The notes under the pieces are model-generated. The model ran no database searches. It saw only the letters and a program-made list of their open reading frames with translations, and was not told the DNA's origin. From positions 40,936-104,935 of the forward strand of contig NZ_BBJS01000013.1 in the NCBI RefSeq assembly GCF_000739895.2: 64,000 nt of DNA, in the 5' to 3' direction. The translations under genes were made by a program, and so were the position numbers. Shown here in pieces: positions 1 through 9,489 of the stretch. Positions within the stretch are counted from its first letter, which is position 1. Each line of letters opens with the position of its first letter. The DNA is from Sphingomonas paucimobilis NBRC 13935 (GTDB taxonomy: Bacteria; Pseudomonadota; Alphaproteobacteria; Sphingomonadales; Sphingomonadaceae).

Positions 1-842
1 CCACGCCGGTTTCTGCTCTGTTGCATGCCGGCGTCATCAATGCGGGCGGTTTGATCCTGATCCGCTTTGCCGATGTGATGCTGCTCGCCCCGGGGGTGCT
101 GGCCGTCCTCGTAATGCTCGGCGGCTTCACCGCCTTGTTCGGCGGGCTGGTCATGCTCACCCAGCCGGCGGTGAAGACGTCGCTCGCCTGGTCGACCGTC
201 GCGCAGATGGGGTTCATGATCATGCAATGCGGGCTGGCGCTGTTCCCGCTGGCGCTGCTGCACATCGTCGCGCACTCGCTCTACAAGGCGCATTCCTTCC
301 TGGCATCGGGCGGGGCGGTGGAGCGGATCGCCGCCGCCCGCCGCCCGGGACCGGTGGCCGTTCCCGGGGTCGGGGCGGTCGCGCAGGCCTTCCTGATCGC
401 CATCGCACTCTATGTCGCGATCGGCTGGGGCTTCGGCTTCTACCATAATTCCCCGCAGGCGATCGCACTCGGGGCGATCCTGATCTTCGGCGTGGCCTAT
501 CTGCTGGCGCAAGGGCTGGCCGACAAGGCGCCGCGCCCGCTCACGCGGCGGTTGATCGCGGCTTCGATACTTGCGGCGCTGGGCTATTTCATCATGCACG
601 AACTCGCCTTTCGGCTGACCGCGACCACGCTGCCCGCGCCGCCGGCGCCGGGCGCGCTCGAATGGGCACTGATCGTGCTGGCGGTCGCAAGCTTCGGAGC
701 AGTGGCCGTCGCCCAGGCCATGTTCCCGCGCTGGGCCTACCACCCGGCCGCCGCCGGGCTGCGTGTCCATCTGTCCAACGGCCTTTACGCCAATGCCGCG
801 TTCGACCGCCTGATCGGCGGCTGGCGCACCCGTGACGCCTGA
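1..842 (+). CDS. dabB: DabB-type proton-conducting membrane subunit, C-terminal part (5' end outside window)
   Basis: The frame is open from base 3 with no start, so only the C-terminal 280 or so residues are present. The visible start reads [16 protein letters not shown], a signature of the proton-conducting NuoL/MrpA antiporter family, followed by about seven hydrophobic segments. The next gene is dabA, and the pairing of a NuoL-like subunit with DabA defines the DAB inorganic-carbon transporter, in which the membrane subunit is thought to couple ion flow to CO2 hydration by DabA. It could be taken for nuoL in isolation, but no other nuo gene follows. It overlaps the upstream-most possible dabA start by 11 bases. 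Confidence 0.85.
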   Translation, partial: TPVSALLHAGVINAGGLILIRFADVMLLAPGVLAVLVMLGGFTALFGGLVMLTQPAVKTSLAWSTVAQMGFMIMQCGLALFPLALLHIVAHSLYKAHSFLASGGAVERIAAARRPGPVAVPGVGAVAQAFLIAIALYVAIGWGFGFYHNSPQAIALGAILIFGVAYLLAQGLADKAPRPLTRRLIAASILAALGYFIMHELAFRLTATTLPAPPAPGALEWALIVLAVASFGAVAVAQAMFPRWAYHPAAAGLRVHLSNGLYANAAFDRLIGGWRTRDA

Positions 843-858
843 AAATCTAGGAGCGATC

Positions 859-3252
859 ATGATCCAGCACATTCAGAAGCAGGCCGATCCGGCCACCATC
901 CTCGCGGCGGCCCGGGCCGCAGGTCTCGCTATCCCGCCAGCCTGGCCGCTGGCGGCCACCGTCGCCGTCAATCCCTATCTCGGGCAAACCGGGCGCGACC
1001 TGGCGGGCACGGCCGCATTGCTGGCCCGCGTGGCCGGGCAGCCAGTGACCATGGCGCGCGACTGGTACAATGCCCGCATCGCATCCGGCGAAATCACCGA
1101 TGCGGATATCGCCGGGGCGCTCGAGGCGAGCCGATCCCCTCTACGTCCCCGGTCGATCGTGGAGCTGAAGGCGGCGTTCCAGGTGCCGGTGACGGCGCCG
1201 GCCCCTTTGCCGACGGTCGCCGATCTCGCTGCGCGGGTATCCGGGATCGACTGGCCAGCGATCATTGCCGAGCGGTTCGGTGCCTGGGCGGCGCACTATG
1301 CCGATGATGGCCAAGCGCTATGGGCGGCGCCACGGGGCGGGCACGCGTTCGATGCCTGGCGTGCCTTCGCCACCCACGACCTCGCGCCGGAAATTGCGGG
1401 GCTGAGCGGATTTGCTGCCTTCGTCAGCGGTCTATCCGGCACGGCGTCCCAGACGATCACGAGGGCGGCGGCGCTTATGGGGCTGACCGCCGGTGCGGCG
1501 GATGGCTATTTCCATCGGCTGCTCATCACGCTGGGCGGTTGGTCGCACTATGCCCGGCATCGGCTGTGGCAGGCCGAGCTGAGGGGTGAAAGCGATGACA
1601 CGATCACCGGTTTTCTGGCGATCCGCCTGTTGTGGGACCAGGCGCTGCTTGATCGATATGGCGAGCGTATCGGCGCGGACTGGCGTGCGGCCCTGATCCG
1701 CTATGCCAAGCCGATAACCCCCAATCGCGATCAGGTGATCGACGCGATCATGCAGGACGCCAGCGAGCGCGGGGTGCAGCGGCGTCTGGACGAACGACTG
1801 CGGGCGGCGTCCGGCGACGCGGCTCCGGCGACGATCGCGCTGCAGGCGGCGTTCTGCATTGATGTCCGGTCGGAGGTGTTCCGCCGCGCGCTGGAGGCCG
1901 TCGACCCGGCGATCCGGACGCTGGGCTTTGCCGGCTTCTTCGGGCTGGCCACCGCGCATCGCCCGTTCGCGGCCGATACCGTGGAGCACCGGCTACCGGT
2001 GCTGCTCAATCCGGGTTCGCATTCGTGCTCGGGGGATGCGTCCGGCCATGCCGCCGACCTCTCCGCCCGGTTCAAGGCGCGCGCGGTTCGGGCTTGGGGG
2101 CGTTTCAAGCTGGCGGCGGTGTCGTCCTTCGCCTTCGTGGAAGCGTCGGGACCGGCCTATATCGTCAAGCTGGCCCGCGACGCGCTGGGTGTGGGGGGAA
2201 CTCGACTGGCGGCCGATCCGGCACCCCGTTTCGATCCGCCACTCGACCTTACGACGCGTATAGCGACGGCGGCGAAGGTGCTGCGGGCCATGTCGCTGAC
2301 GCGCGACTTCGCACCGATCGTGCTGCTGGTCGGCCATGGCGCGACCGTCACGAACAACCCGCACGCCAGCGCTCTCCATTGCGGCGCATGTGGCGGGCAT
2401 AAGGGCGATGTCAACGCACGGCTGCTGGCGGCATTGCTCAATGATGCGGACGTGCGCGCCGGGCTGGCCGAGGCGGATATTCTCATCCCATCCAGCACGC
2501 GGTTCGTCGCCGCGCTGCATGATACCACGACCGATGCCGTCACCCTGTTCGCCGACGGGGAAGCGCCGGCGGCGCTCGAACAGGTGCGGCTATGGCTGGC
2601 CGCCGCGGGCGAGCGGGCGCGCGCCGAGCGGGCCAAGCGCCTGCCGCGTGCGCGCGGGCCGCAGGACATTTTGCGTCGGAGCCGCGACTGGGCGGAGACG
2701 CGGCCCGAATGGGGACTGGCCGGGTGCAACGCCTTCATCGCCGCGCCGCGTCGGCGTACGGCCGGCGTCGACCTGGGGGGACGGGCCTTCCTCCATGACT
2801 ATGACTGGAGAGCGGATCAGGGCTTTGCGGTGCTGGAGCTCATCATGACCGCTCCGGTGGTCGTCGCGAGTTGGATCAGCCTGCAATATTATGGCTCGAC
2901 CGTGTCGCCCGATCTGTTCGGGGGCGGCAACAAGCTGATCCATAATGTGATCGGCGGCATCGGCGTCGTCGAGGGCAATGGCGGTATGCTGCGCGTCGGC
3001 TTGCCCCGGCAGTCTGTCGAGGACGGGACGGCGCCAGTGCACGAGCCGCTCCGGCTGAGCGTCTGTATCGAGGCGCCGACGAGCGCCATGTCGGCGATCC
3101 TGGCGCGGCACGACGGTGTCCGCGCGCTGTTCGACAGCGGCTGGATGCATCTGATCGCGCTGGGCGAGGAAGGCGGCATGGTCGCTCGCTATGCGGGTGA
3201 CCTGCAATGGGTCGCGCTCGGCAATGCGGCGAAGGAGACGCTCGCGGCATGA
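859..3252 (+). CDS. dabA: DabA inorganic-carbon transporter subunit (DUF2309/UPF0753)
   Basis: This is the cytoplasmic, carbonic-anhydrase-like Zn subunit of the DAB bicarbonate/CO2 accumulation complex. The expected ligand set is visible: Cys333 and Asp335 in FCIDVRSE, His493 in LVGHG, and Cys508 in HCGACGG, with spacing like known DabA proteins. The start at 859 is chosen because TAGGAG lies about six bases upstream; an ATG at 832 would add nine residues and overlap dabB. About 797 residues is normal for the family. The stop overlaps the next start (ATGA), so the two are translationally coupled. In a heterotroph it probably feeds bicarbonate-dependent carboxylases at low CO2; that role is inferred. 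Confidence 0.93.
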   Translation: MIQHIQKQADPATILAAARAAGLAIPPAWPLAATVAVNPYLGQTGRDLAGTAALLARVAGQPVTMARDWYNARIASGEITDADIAGALEASRSPLRPRSIVELKAAFQVPVTAPAPLPTVADLAARVSGIDWPAIIAERFGAWAAHYADDGQALWAAPRGGHAFDAWRAFATHDLAPEIAGLSGFAAFVSGLSGTASQTITRAAALMGLTAGAADGYFHRLLITLGGWSHYARHRLWQAELRGESDDTITGFLAIRLLWDQALLDRYGERIGADWRAALIRYAKPITPNRDQVIDAIMQDASERGVQRRLDERLRAASGDAAPATIALQAAFCIDVRSEVFRRALEAVDPAIRTLGFAGFFGLATAHRPFAADTVEHRLPVLLNPGSHSCSGDASGHAADLSARFKARAVRAWGRFKLAAVSSFAFVEASGPAYIVKLARDALGVGGTRLAADPAPRFDPPLDLTTRIATAAKVLRAMSLTRDFAPIVLLVGHGATVTNNPHASALHCGACGGHKGDVNARLLAALLNDADVRAGLAEADILIPSSTRFVAALHDTTTDAVTLFADGEAPAALEQVRLWLAAAGERARAERAKRLPRARGPQDILRRSRDWAETRPEWGLAGCNAFIAAPRRRTAGVDLGGRAFLHDYDWRADQGFAVLELIMTAPVVVASWISLQYYGSTVSPDLFGGGNKLIHNVIGGIGVVEGNGGMLRVGLPRQSVEDGTAPVHEPLRLSVCIEAPTSAMSAILARHDGVRALFDSGWMHLIALGEEGGMVARYAGDLQWVALGNAAKETLAA

Positions 3253-4121
3253 GTGATGCGACGATGGCGGGACGCATGTGCGCCGGGGAGCGCGCCATAT
3301 TCGCCACGATGCATGGCAAGGAACGCGTCGTGGCCCCGCTGGTGCGACGTTTCTTGGGCATGGCCGTCGCGGTGCCCGCCGGGCTCGACACCGATCGCTT
3401 CGGAACCTTCGCGCGCGACGTTCCGCGCCTCAGCTCCGCGCTCGACGCCGCCCGGCAAAAGGTGGCGGCGGCGTTCGCGATCGATCCGGGCGCGTCGCTC
3501 GCGCTCGCCAGTGAAGGAAGCTTCGGCCCGCATCCGCACTTCCCTTTTCTCGCCATCGACCGCGAGATCGTGGTCCTGGCGGACCGGGCGAGCGGGTTCG
3601 AGCTGGTCGGGCAACATGCCACGGCGAGTACGAATTACAGCCACCGGATCGTGCAGAACGTGTCCGCAGGGCTGGCCTTTGCCGCGGGCATCGGCTTTCC
3701 CGGCCATGGGGTGGTTGTGATCGCGGTCCGGGACGGACAGCCGGCCCCCGATATGGCACTGACCAAGGATGTGGCGGATCATGTCGCGCTGGGCGAGGCC
3801 ATTGCGGACATCATCCGGCGCTGCGGTGCGGCGTTCGTGGAAACGGACATGCGCGCGCACCGCAATCCGCAGCGTATGCGCGCGATGGCCCGCGCGACGA
3901 CCGACCTGATCCGGCGCGCCCGCAGCCGCTGCCCGTCCTGCGCTGCCCCGGGTTATGTGGTGAGCGAACGGACCGCGGGCTTGGCATGTGCGGACTGCGG
4001 CGTGCCGACCCTCGCCATACGGGCGGAGATACGGACGTGCATCCGCTGCGATCACCGCGTCGAGCAGGCCGTGACGGCCGCCGCTGCCGACCCGCGATAC
4101 TGCCCCTGCTGCAATCCCTGA
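3249..4121 (+). CDS. DUF6671 family protein with C-terminal zinc ribbons
   Basis: I recognise this as the DUF6671 family, which has no firm function. The N-terminal part carries the family-like stretches [16 protein letters not shown] and [13 protein letters not shown]. The C-terminal 70 residues hold two CxxC pairs around CPSC and CADC, then CIRC and CPCC, consistent with two zinc ribbons. The start is taken at the ATG overlapping the dabA stop (ATGA) rather than an in-frame ATG 42 bases upstream, which gives 290 residues. The tight coupling to dabA suggests an accessory role in inorganic-carbon uptake or DabA maturation, but this is guilt by association only. Confidence 0.75.
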   Translation: MSDATMAGRMCAGERAIFATMHGKERVVAPLVRRFLGMAVAVPAGLDTDRFGTFARDVPRLSSALDAARQKVAAAFAIDPGASLALASEGSFGPHPHFPFLAIDREIVVLADRASGFELVGQHATASTNYSHRIVQNVSAGLAFAAGIGFPGHGVVVIAVRDGQPAPDMALTKDVADHVALGEAIADIIRRCGAAFVETDMRAHRNPQRMRAMARATTDLIRRARSRCPSCAAPGYVVSERTAGLACADCGVPTLAIRAEIRTCIRCDHRVEQAVTAAAADPRYCPCCNP

Positions 4122-4137
4122 CCATTGCGAGAGGATC

Positions 4138-4365
4138 ATGGAACACGAACCCGAAATCAAACTGGCCATCGCGGAGCGCCGTATCGCTTGGGTGCTCGAT
4201 CATCCCGCCTTCAGCGACTGGTTGGAGGATGCGCTCTGGTCGGCGCGCATATGTGATCCCGTCGCGGTGCAGAATGACATCGAGATGCTTCGTCACCTGA
4301 TCGCCGCGCGATCCACCGCGCAGATAGAAGGGGCTTTGGCGAAGTCAGAAAATATATCGGTATAG
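4138..4365 (+). CDS. small hypothetical protein at end of dab operon
   Basis: This is a 75-residue acidic protein that begins 16 bases after the DUF6671 stop, with GAGAGGATC directly before its ATG. That is the same leader seen before several genes downstream. It is predicted mostly helical, with no signal peptide, membrane segment or cysteines, and I do not recognise a family. The good ribosome binding site and same-strand spacing make it the likely last gene of the dab operon. A role with DabA/DUF6671 is speculative. Confidence 0.6.
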   Translation: MEHEPEIKLAIAERRIAWVLDHPAFSDWLEDALWSARICDPVAVQNDIEMLRHLIAARSTAQIEGALAKSENISV

Positions 4366-4382
4366 GAAGGGAAGGACATGCG

Positions 4383-4400
4383 CCCAGGTCAAGACTTGGG
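4383..4400. promoter_or_regulatory. imperfect 8-2-8 palindrome upstream of the short GAF-Fis gene
   Basis: CCCAGGTC-AA-GACTTGGG has one mismatched pair. It lies 84 bases before the 4485 start and just after the dab operon. It may be an operator for autoregulation or a weak terminator hairpin for the dab operon; there is no T tract. The 119-base gap holds no gene. Confidence 0.35.
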
Positions 4401-4484
4401 TGTATCTCTTCTGCTGTACCGCGTCTCCATCTGTAATTGACTTTATAGCGCATTTGCTGCGATCCTCGCGGCCGGAGAGATGCC

Positions 4485-5441
4485 ATGCCGCAAACTAATA
4501 TGCGTCACAGCGAAGCGGTGCTGGAAGCGATCAGTTCGCCCAGCCAGGCGGGGATTTCGGCGGTCGCCGCATCATGGTGTCGATCGGCGCTGAACCACGG
4601 TCTCGACCCCGAAGCATGTGGGCGACGCGAACGGCTGAGCGAGGCGGCCCTGCTGTCCTTGCGCGCCGAGCATGAGGATATGCTGGCGGTGGCGACGCCG
4701 GTGCTTGACCATATGTTCCGCTCGGTCGGCCGGTCGGGCTGCGCGGTCATCCTGAGCGACGCGAGCGGCGTGATCCTGGAACGCCGGGCGGGCGATGCGG
4801 ACCGGGACGGCTTCTCCGCCGCAGGGCTGGTCGAGGGGATGCGCTGGGGCGAAGCGGTGGAGGGGACCAACGGCATCGGCACCTGCCTGTTCGAAGACAA
4901 GCCGGTCGTCATTCACCGCGACCAGCATTTCGCCAGCCGCAATGTCGGCATAAGCTGCATGGACGCGCCGGTCCACGATCCCTTTGGCCGACTGGCAGGG
5001 GCGTTGGACGTATCGAGTTGCCGTGACGACCATGGGCCGGCGATGGCGGAGATGGTGGCCGCGCTGGTCCGCGATGCGGCGCGCAAGATCGAGCGTGACT
5101 ATTTCTGCCGGCATTTCGCCGACCGTCGCATCATCTTCCTGTGCGACGATGCGGTGACCGGCAGCGCGCTGCTGGCGGTGGACCGCGATGATCTGGTGGT
5201 CGGCGCCAGTCGGGCGGCGCGGTTGCAACTCGGTTTGAACGACGCCGCGCTGGCGACGCCGCGCGCATTGACGCAGGTGCTTGGCGAGGATGCGCAGCCG
5301 TCCTTCGATGATGCGGACCGGACGGTGCTGCGGCAGGCACTGGCCCGGGCGGGGGGCAATGCCAGCCGCGCGGCGCGTTTGCTCGGTATCGGGCGGGCGA
5401 CGCTCTATCGGCGTATGGCGCGAGCCGGTCTGGCGGGCTGA
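4485..5441 (+). CDS. GAF domain / Fis-type HTH regulator lacking the AAA+ domain
   Basis: This 318-residue regulator resembles AcoR but is missing the central sigma54-activating ATPase. The N-terminal region to about residue 200 is a GAF-type sensor, including the stretches GMRWGEAVEGTNGIGTC and GISCMDAPVHDPFGRLAG that typify AcoR-family GAF modules. The C-terminal 45 residues form a Fis-type HTH (NASRAARLLGIGRATLYRRM). There is no Walker A or GAFTGA motif, so it cannot remodel sigma54 polymerase. It has a GGAGAG ribosome binding site and sits directly upstream of the aldehyde dehydrogenase gene. It could be a sigma70-type activator, a repressor, or a competitor of the full AcoR homologue at 10521. 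Confidence 0.85.
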   Translation: MPQTNMRHSEAVLEAISSPSQAGISAVAASWCRSALNHGLDPEACGRRERLSEAALLSLRAEHEDMLAVATPVLDHMFRSVGRSGCAVILSDASGVILERRAGDADRDGFSAAGLVEGMRWGEAVEGTNGIGTCLFEDKPVVIHRDQHFASRNVGISCMDAPVHDPFGRLAGALDVSSCRDDHGPAMAEMVAALVRDAARKIERDYFCRHFADRRIIFLCDDAVTGSALLAVDRDDLVVGASRAARLQLGLNDAALATPRALTQVLGEDAQPSFDDADRTVLRQALARAGGNASRAARLLGIGRATLYRRMARAGLAG

Positions 5442-5472
5442 ACCGTCCCGGCGCACGACCGCCGCCGCAACC

Positions 5473-5490
5473 TGTCTCGCTGGCGAGACA
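5473..5490. promoter_or_regulatory. perfect 8-2-8 palindrome, candidate operator of the aldehyde dehydrogenase operon
   Basis: TGTCTCGC-TG-GCGAGACA is perfectly symmetric and lies about 115 bases before the aldehyde dehydrogenase start and 32 bases after the GAF-Fis regulator stop. Fis-type HTH regulators bind such dyads, so either GAF regulator is a candidate ligand. A half-site-like CTGGCGAGAC recurs upstream of the SDR gene at 15834. A terminator role is less likely because no T tract follows. Confidence 0.5.
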
Positions 5491-5602
5491 CTATGCCCGG
5501 TCTGCTTAAGGCCCCCCTCTTTCGTCATGCGCGGCCACCTCGATAGGATGCGATCAGACGCCAGCCCAATGGCGCCAGACATTGCTATGGAGAGGATCAG
5601 CC

Positions 5603-7129
5603 ATGACCACCAACGTCCTGGATCGCCCGGCGACGACACTGCGATCGCCGTTCGGGCCGCGCTACGACAATTTCATCGGCGGCACTTGGGTCGCGCCCAA
5701 GGCGGGGCGCTATTTCGACAATATCTCCCCCCTGACCGGGCACGTCGTAGGCGAGATTGCCCGTTCCCAGGCGGAGGATGTCGAAGCCGCGCTGGATGCC
5801 GCACACCGCGCGAAGGACGCCTGGGGGCGTACCTCGGTCGCCGAGCGTGCGCTGATCCTCAACCGCATCGCCGATCGGATGGAGCAGCATCTCGAACAGC
5901 TCGCCATCGCCGAGACATGGGACAACGGCAAGCCGATCCGCGAGACGATGGCCGCCGACCTTCCGCTCGCGATCGATCATTTCCGCTATTTCGCCGGCGT
6001 GGTGCGCGCACAGGAAGGCTCGATCGGCGAGGTCGATCACGACACCGTCGCCTATCACTTCCACGAGCCGCTGGGCGTCGTGGGGCAGATCATCCCCTGG
6101 AACTTCCCGCTGCTGATGGCCGCCTGGAAGCTGGCGCCGGCGCTCGCCGCAGGCAACTGCATCGTGCTGAAGCCGGCCGAGCAGACCCCGGCATCGATCA
6201 TGGTGTGGATCGATCTGGTCGGCGACCTGTTGCCCCCGGGCGTGCTCAATATCGTCAACGGCTTCGGGCTGGAGGCGGGCAAGCCGCTGGCGACCTCGCG
6301 CCGCATCGCCAAGATCGCCTTTACCGGTGAGACGACGACCGGCCGGCTCATCATGCAATATGCCAGCGAGAACCTGATCCCGGTTACGCTGGAACTGGGC
6401 GGCAAGTCGCCGAACATCTTCTTCGAGGATGTGGCGCGCGAGGATGACGATTTCCTCGACAAGGCGATCGAGGGTTTCACCATGTTCGCGCTGAACCAGG
6501 GCGAGGTCTGCACCTGTCCCAGCCGCGCGCTGATCCATGAGAAGATCTATGATCGCTTCATGGAACGCGCGCTGAAGCGCGTCGCCGCCATCGTGCAGGG
6601 CAGCCCGCTCGACAGCACGACGATGATCGGGGCGCAGGCGTCGTCGGAACAGCGCGACAAGATCCTGTCCTATATCGACATCGGCAAGCAGGAGGGCGCG
6701 GAGCTGCTGATTGGCGGTGCCGCAGCGAACCTCGGTGGCGAACTGGCGAACGGCTATTATGTCCAGCCGACGGTATTCCGCGGGCACAACCGGATGCGCA
6801 TCTTCCAGGAGGAGATTTTCGGCCCGGTCCTGTCGGTGACGACGTTCCGCGATGAGGAGGAGGCGCTGTCGATCGCCAACGACACGCTTTATGGGCTAGG
6901 CGCAGGCGTTTGGAGCCGCGATGTCAACACCTGCTATCGCTTCGGCCGCGCGATCCAGGCCGGGCGCGTGTGGACCAATTGCTACCACGCCTATCCGGCG
7001 CATGCGGCCTTCGGCGGCTATAAACAGTCAGGCATCGGCCGCGAAAACCACAAGATGATGCTGGATCACTATCAGCAAACCAAGAACATGCTGGTCAGCT
7101 ACAGCCCCAAGAAGCTCGGCTTCTTCTGA
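5603..7129 (+). CDS. NAD-dependent aldehyde dehydrogenase, ExaC/AcoD (acetaldehyde) type
   Basis: This cytosolic enzyme would oxidise acetaldehyde or a similar short aldehyde to the acid. The family signatures are present: [19 protein letters not shown] with the general-base Glu, and the catalytic Cys in [11 protein letters not shown]. The double-Cys context is characteristic of the ExaC/AcoD/AldA subgroup, and 508 residues is the usual length. The ATG at 5603 is preferred because GGAGAGGATC lies five bases upstream; an ATG seven codons earlier lacks a site. The Zn-ADH and DUF779 genes follow, a combination typical of ethanol/acetoin oxidation loci. Confidence 0.92.
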   Translation: MTTNVLDRPATTLRSPFGPRYDNFIGGTWVAPKAGRYFDNISPLTGHVVGEIARSQAEDVEAALDAAHRAKDAWGRTSVAERALILNRIADRMEQHLEQLAIAETWDNGKPIRETMAADLPLAIDHFRYFAGVVRAQEGSIGEVDHDTVAYHFHEPLGVVGQIIPWNFPLLMAAWKLAPALAAGNCIVLKPAEQTPASIMVWIDLVGDLLPPGVLNIVNGFGLEAGKPLATSRRIAKIAFTGETTTGRLIMQYASENLIPVTLELGGKSPNIFFEDVAREDDDFLDKAIEGFTMFALNQGEVCTCPSRALIHEKIYDRFMERALKRVAAIVQGSPLDSTTMIGAQASSEQRDKILSYIDIGKQEGAELLIGGAAANLGGELANGYYVQPTVFRGHNRMRIFQEEIFGPVLSVTTFRDEEEALSIANDTLYGLGAGVWSRDVNTCYRFGRAIQAGRVWTNCYHAYPAHAAFGGYKQSGIGRENHKMMLDHYQQTKNMLVSYSPKKLGFF

Positions 7130-7190
7130 TCCTGCCGCACCCCGTCCGGTGCGGGCGGGGTGTGTTTTCTCAAGCCAAAGGAGTGACTTT

Positions 7191-8222
7191 ATGGCCAAGA
7201 CCATGAAGGCTGCCGTCGTGCGCGCGTTCGGCAAGCCGTTGAGCATCGACGAAGTGCCCGTGCCGCAGGCCGGCCCCGGCCAGATCCAGGTGGCGATCCA
7301 GGCGTCGGGCGTGTGCCACACCGACCTGCACGCGGCCGAGGGCGATTGGCCGGTCAAGCCCAACCCGCCCTTCATTCCCGGTCACGAAGGCGTCGGCTAT
7401 GTCAGCCAGGTCGGTCGGGGCGTGACGACCGTGAAGGAGGGCGACCGGGTCGGTGTGCCCTGGCTCTACAGCGCATGCGGGCATTGCGTGCATTGCCTGG
7501 GCGGCTGGGAGACGTTGTGCGAGGCGCAGCTCAACACCGGCTATTCGATCAATGGCGGCTTTGCGGACTATGTGGTCGCCGATCCGAACTATGTCGGTCA
7601 TTTGCCCGGCAATGTCAGCTTCACCGAAATCGCGCCCGTGCTGTGCGCCGGGGTCACGGTCTATAAGGGGTTGAAGATGACCGACACCAAGCCGGGGGAC
7701 TATGTCGCGATCAGCGGTATCGGCGGGCTTGGCCATATGGCGGTCCAATATGCGGTCGCGATGGGGCTGAACGTCGCGGCGATCGACATTGATGATACGA
7801 AACTGGACCTCGCCCGCCGGCTGGGGGCGACGATCACCGTCAACGCCCGCAACGACGATCCCGCGACCGTCATCAAGCGTGAGACGGGCGGCGGCGTCAA
7901 CGGTGTGCTGGTGACCGCGGTCAGTCCGAAGGCGTTCGAGCAGGCGATCGGCATCACCGCACGGGGCGGCACCGTCGCGCTCAACGGCTTGCCGCCGGGC
8001 GACTTCCCGCTCAATATCTTCGGACTGGTGTTGAACGGCATCACCGTGCGCGGCTCGATCGTTGGTACCCGGCTCGATTTGCAGGAGTCGCTCGATTTCG
8101 CCGCAAAGGGTAAGGTCAAGGCGACTGTGGAAACCGCCAGGCTGGAGGACATCAACACGGTGTTCGATCGGATGCACAAGGGCCAGATCGAAGGCCGCGT
8201 CGTCATGGACCTGGCAGCATAG
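7191..8222 (+). CDS. zinc-dependent alcohol dehydrogenase, AdhP type
   Basis: This medium-chain dehydrogenase would interconvert ethanol or another short alcohol and its aldehyde. It shows the catalytic-zinc Cys in GVCHTDLH, the GHEGVG motif, the structural-zinc cluster CGHCVHC followed by C after WETL, and the NAD fold [11 protein letters not shown]. The length is 343 residues. The ATG at 7191 follows AAAGGAG at a good distance; an upstream in-frame ATG at 7149 is not supported. It lies 61 bases after the aldehyde dehydrogenase and 11 bases before the DUF779 gene, so the three probably form one operon converting alcohol to acid. Confidence 0.92.
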   Translation: MAKTMKAAVVRAFGKPLSIDEVPVPQAGPGQIQVAIQASGVCHTDLHAAEGDWPVKPNPPFIPGHEGVGYVSQVGRGVTTVKEGDRVGVPWLYSACGHCVHCLGGWETLCEAQLNTGYSINGGFADYVVADPNYVGHLPGNVSFTEIAPVLCAGVTVYKGLKMTDTKPGDYVAISGIGGLGHMAVQYAVAMGLNVAAIDIDDTKLDLARRLGATITVNARNDDPATVIKRETGGGVNGVLVTAVSPKAFEQAIGITARGGTVALNGLPPGDFPLNIFGLVLNGITVRGSIVGTRLDLQESLDFAAKGKVKATVETARLEDINTVFDRMHKGQIEGRVVMDLAA

Positions 8223-8233
8223 GAGGACGAGGC

Positions 8234-8608
8234 ATGGCCGACGGGGTGTCACAGATCGAACGGGTGATCGCCACCCCGGCGGCGCTGGCGCTGATCGACG
8301 CGATCCGCGCCGATCATGGGCCGGTGATGTTCCACCAGTCCGGCGGTTGCTGCGACGGATCGTCGCCGATGTGTTATCCGCTCGGCGAGTTCCGGCTGGG
8401 GGAGGGGGATATCCTGCTTGGCACGGTCGGCGGCGCGCCCGTCTATATCGGGCGGGCACAGGGCGAGGCCTGGGCCCATACCCAGTTGATCCTCGACGTC
8501 GTACCCGGCCGGGGCGGCATGTTCAGCCTCGACAATGGACGCGAGCAACGTTTCCTGACTCGCGGCCGGGTCTTTACCGACGAGGAGCTTTCCGCATTGG
8601 GTGTCTGA
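8234..8608 (+). CDS. DUF779 family protein
   Basis: This 124-residue protein carries the DUF779 core, including FHQSGGCCDGSSPMC, where the CC and a later Cys could bind a metal, and a closing beta-rich region. DUF779 genes are habitually located with acetaldehyde dehydrogenases of the ExaC/AcoD group, exactly as here. The biochemical role is not established; assistance in aldehyde dehydrogenase function or thiol protection has been assumed. It has an AGGAGGA ribosome binding site and is the last gene of the operon beginning at 5603. Confidence 0.88.
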   Translation: MADGVSQIERVIATPAALALIDAIRADHGPVMFHQSGGCCDGSSPMCYPLGEFRLGEGDILLGTVGGAPVYIGRAQGEAWAHTQLILDVVPGRGGMFSLDNGREQRFLTRGRVFTDEELSALGV

Positions 8609-8649
8609 TCAGTAAGGCGGCATCCCTACGGATCGTCGCCTGTCGCCTT

Positions 8650-9363
8650 TTACCATGGCACGGTCTTGCCATGCCGGTCGATGAAGCGGAGGCCCGGCTG
8701 GCCTTGTTGCGCGATCAGCGTATCGACCAGATCGGGGACGGTTTCCTCTATGCCGAAGGGGGCCTCCGGCCCACCCAGTTCGGTGCGTATCCATCCCGGG
8801 GCCATCAGCACCATGGCGCGGGGGTCATCGGCATGGCGAGCGGCATAGCTGCGCATATATTGATTGAGCGCGGCCTTGCTGCCCCGATACACCTCATGGC
8901 CGCCGCTGACATTGTTGGCGATGCTGCCCTGGCCCGATGACATGACGCCGATCAGGCCATCGGGGCGCACCAAGTCCTGCAATCCTTCCACCGCACGCAT
9001 CACGCCAAGCGCGTTGGTGAGCATGACGCGCACGAACTCATCGGTCGATGCTTGGGCGATCGTCTCGGCCTGATCGTGATTGGCGGTTCCGGCGTTGACG
9101 AACAGCATGTCGAACATCTGGCCCGATAGACGCCCGCGTAAAGCGGCGATCTGTTCGGGTTGCGCGATGTCGAGATGCTCGATCGAAACCTGATCCGGAT
9201 GCATCCGGGCAAGTTCGTCCAGCGCGGCCCCGCGGCCCTCCCGCACCGTGCCGACGACATGCCAGTTCTTCGTCACAAACTCGGCCGCCATGGCTTGGCC
9301 GAGGCCGCGGGATGCCCCGACCAGCAATATGGTGCGGGGTGGCCGATCGCGATGGTTCGTCAT
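8650..9363 (-). CDS. short-chain dehydrogenase/reductase (SDR)
   Basis: This 237-residue classical-like SDR has TILLVGASRGLGQAM as the Rossmann glycine motif, NAG in LFVNAGTA, and a catalytic YxxxK in VYRGSKAAL. It resembles C-factor or YciK-like SDRs, so the substrate cannot be named. The start at 9363 follows AAAGGA on the minus strand; an ATG seven codons upstream is less likely. It is divergent from the LysR gene at 9490 across a 126-base region holding a large palindrome, so that regulator probably controls it. Confidence 0.85.
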   Translation of the reverse strand: MTNHRDRPPRTILLVGASRGLGQAMAAEFVTKNWHVVGTVREGRGAALDELARMHPDQVSIEHLDIAQPEQIAALRGRLSGQMFDMLFVNAGTANHDQAETIAQASTDEFVRVMLTNALGVMRAVEGLQDLVRPDGLIGVMSSGQGSIANNVSGGHEVYRGSKAALNQYMRSYAARHADDPRAMVLMAPGWIRTELGGPEAPFGIEETVPDLVDTLIAQQGQPGLRFIDRHGKTVPW

Positions 9364-9412
9364 GGCATGGTTCCTTTGCTGCACCGATGGAATATCGCGG
9401 CAGCGACCACAG

Positions 9413-9454
9413 GCGCCAGACGCATCGGATGCAAAGCATGATTGCGTCCGGCGC
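9413..9454. promoter_or_regulatory. 42-bp nested palindrome between divergent SDR and LysR genes
   Basis: The outer arms are GCGCCAGACGCA (9413-9424) and TGCGTCCGGCGC (9443-9454), matching with one mismatch. Nested inside is ATGC-AAA-GCAT (9429-9439). It is central in the divergent intergenic region, where a LysR protein usually binds. Function is inferred from position and symmetry. Confidence 0.55.
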
Positions 9455-9489
9455 TATGTCAGCTTGACGGAAGCGGCTATCTTTCCCGC

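Noticed and set aside
1..842. First gene as nuoL of complex I
   Set aside because: No nuoM/nuoN follows; dabA is adjacent and overlaps.
832..858. ATG 832 as the dabA start
   Set aside because: Lies inside dabB without a binding site; ATG 859 has TAGGAG.
5460..5600. TGGC...TATGC and TGGC...TTGC pairs upstream of the aldehyde dehydrogenase, as sigma54 promoters
   Set aside because: Both have 11 instead of 10 bases between GG and GC, and the second would start transcription inside the ribosome binding site.
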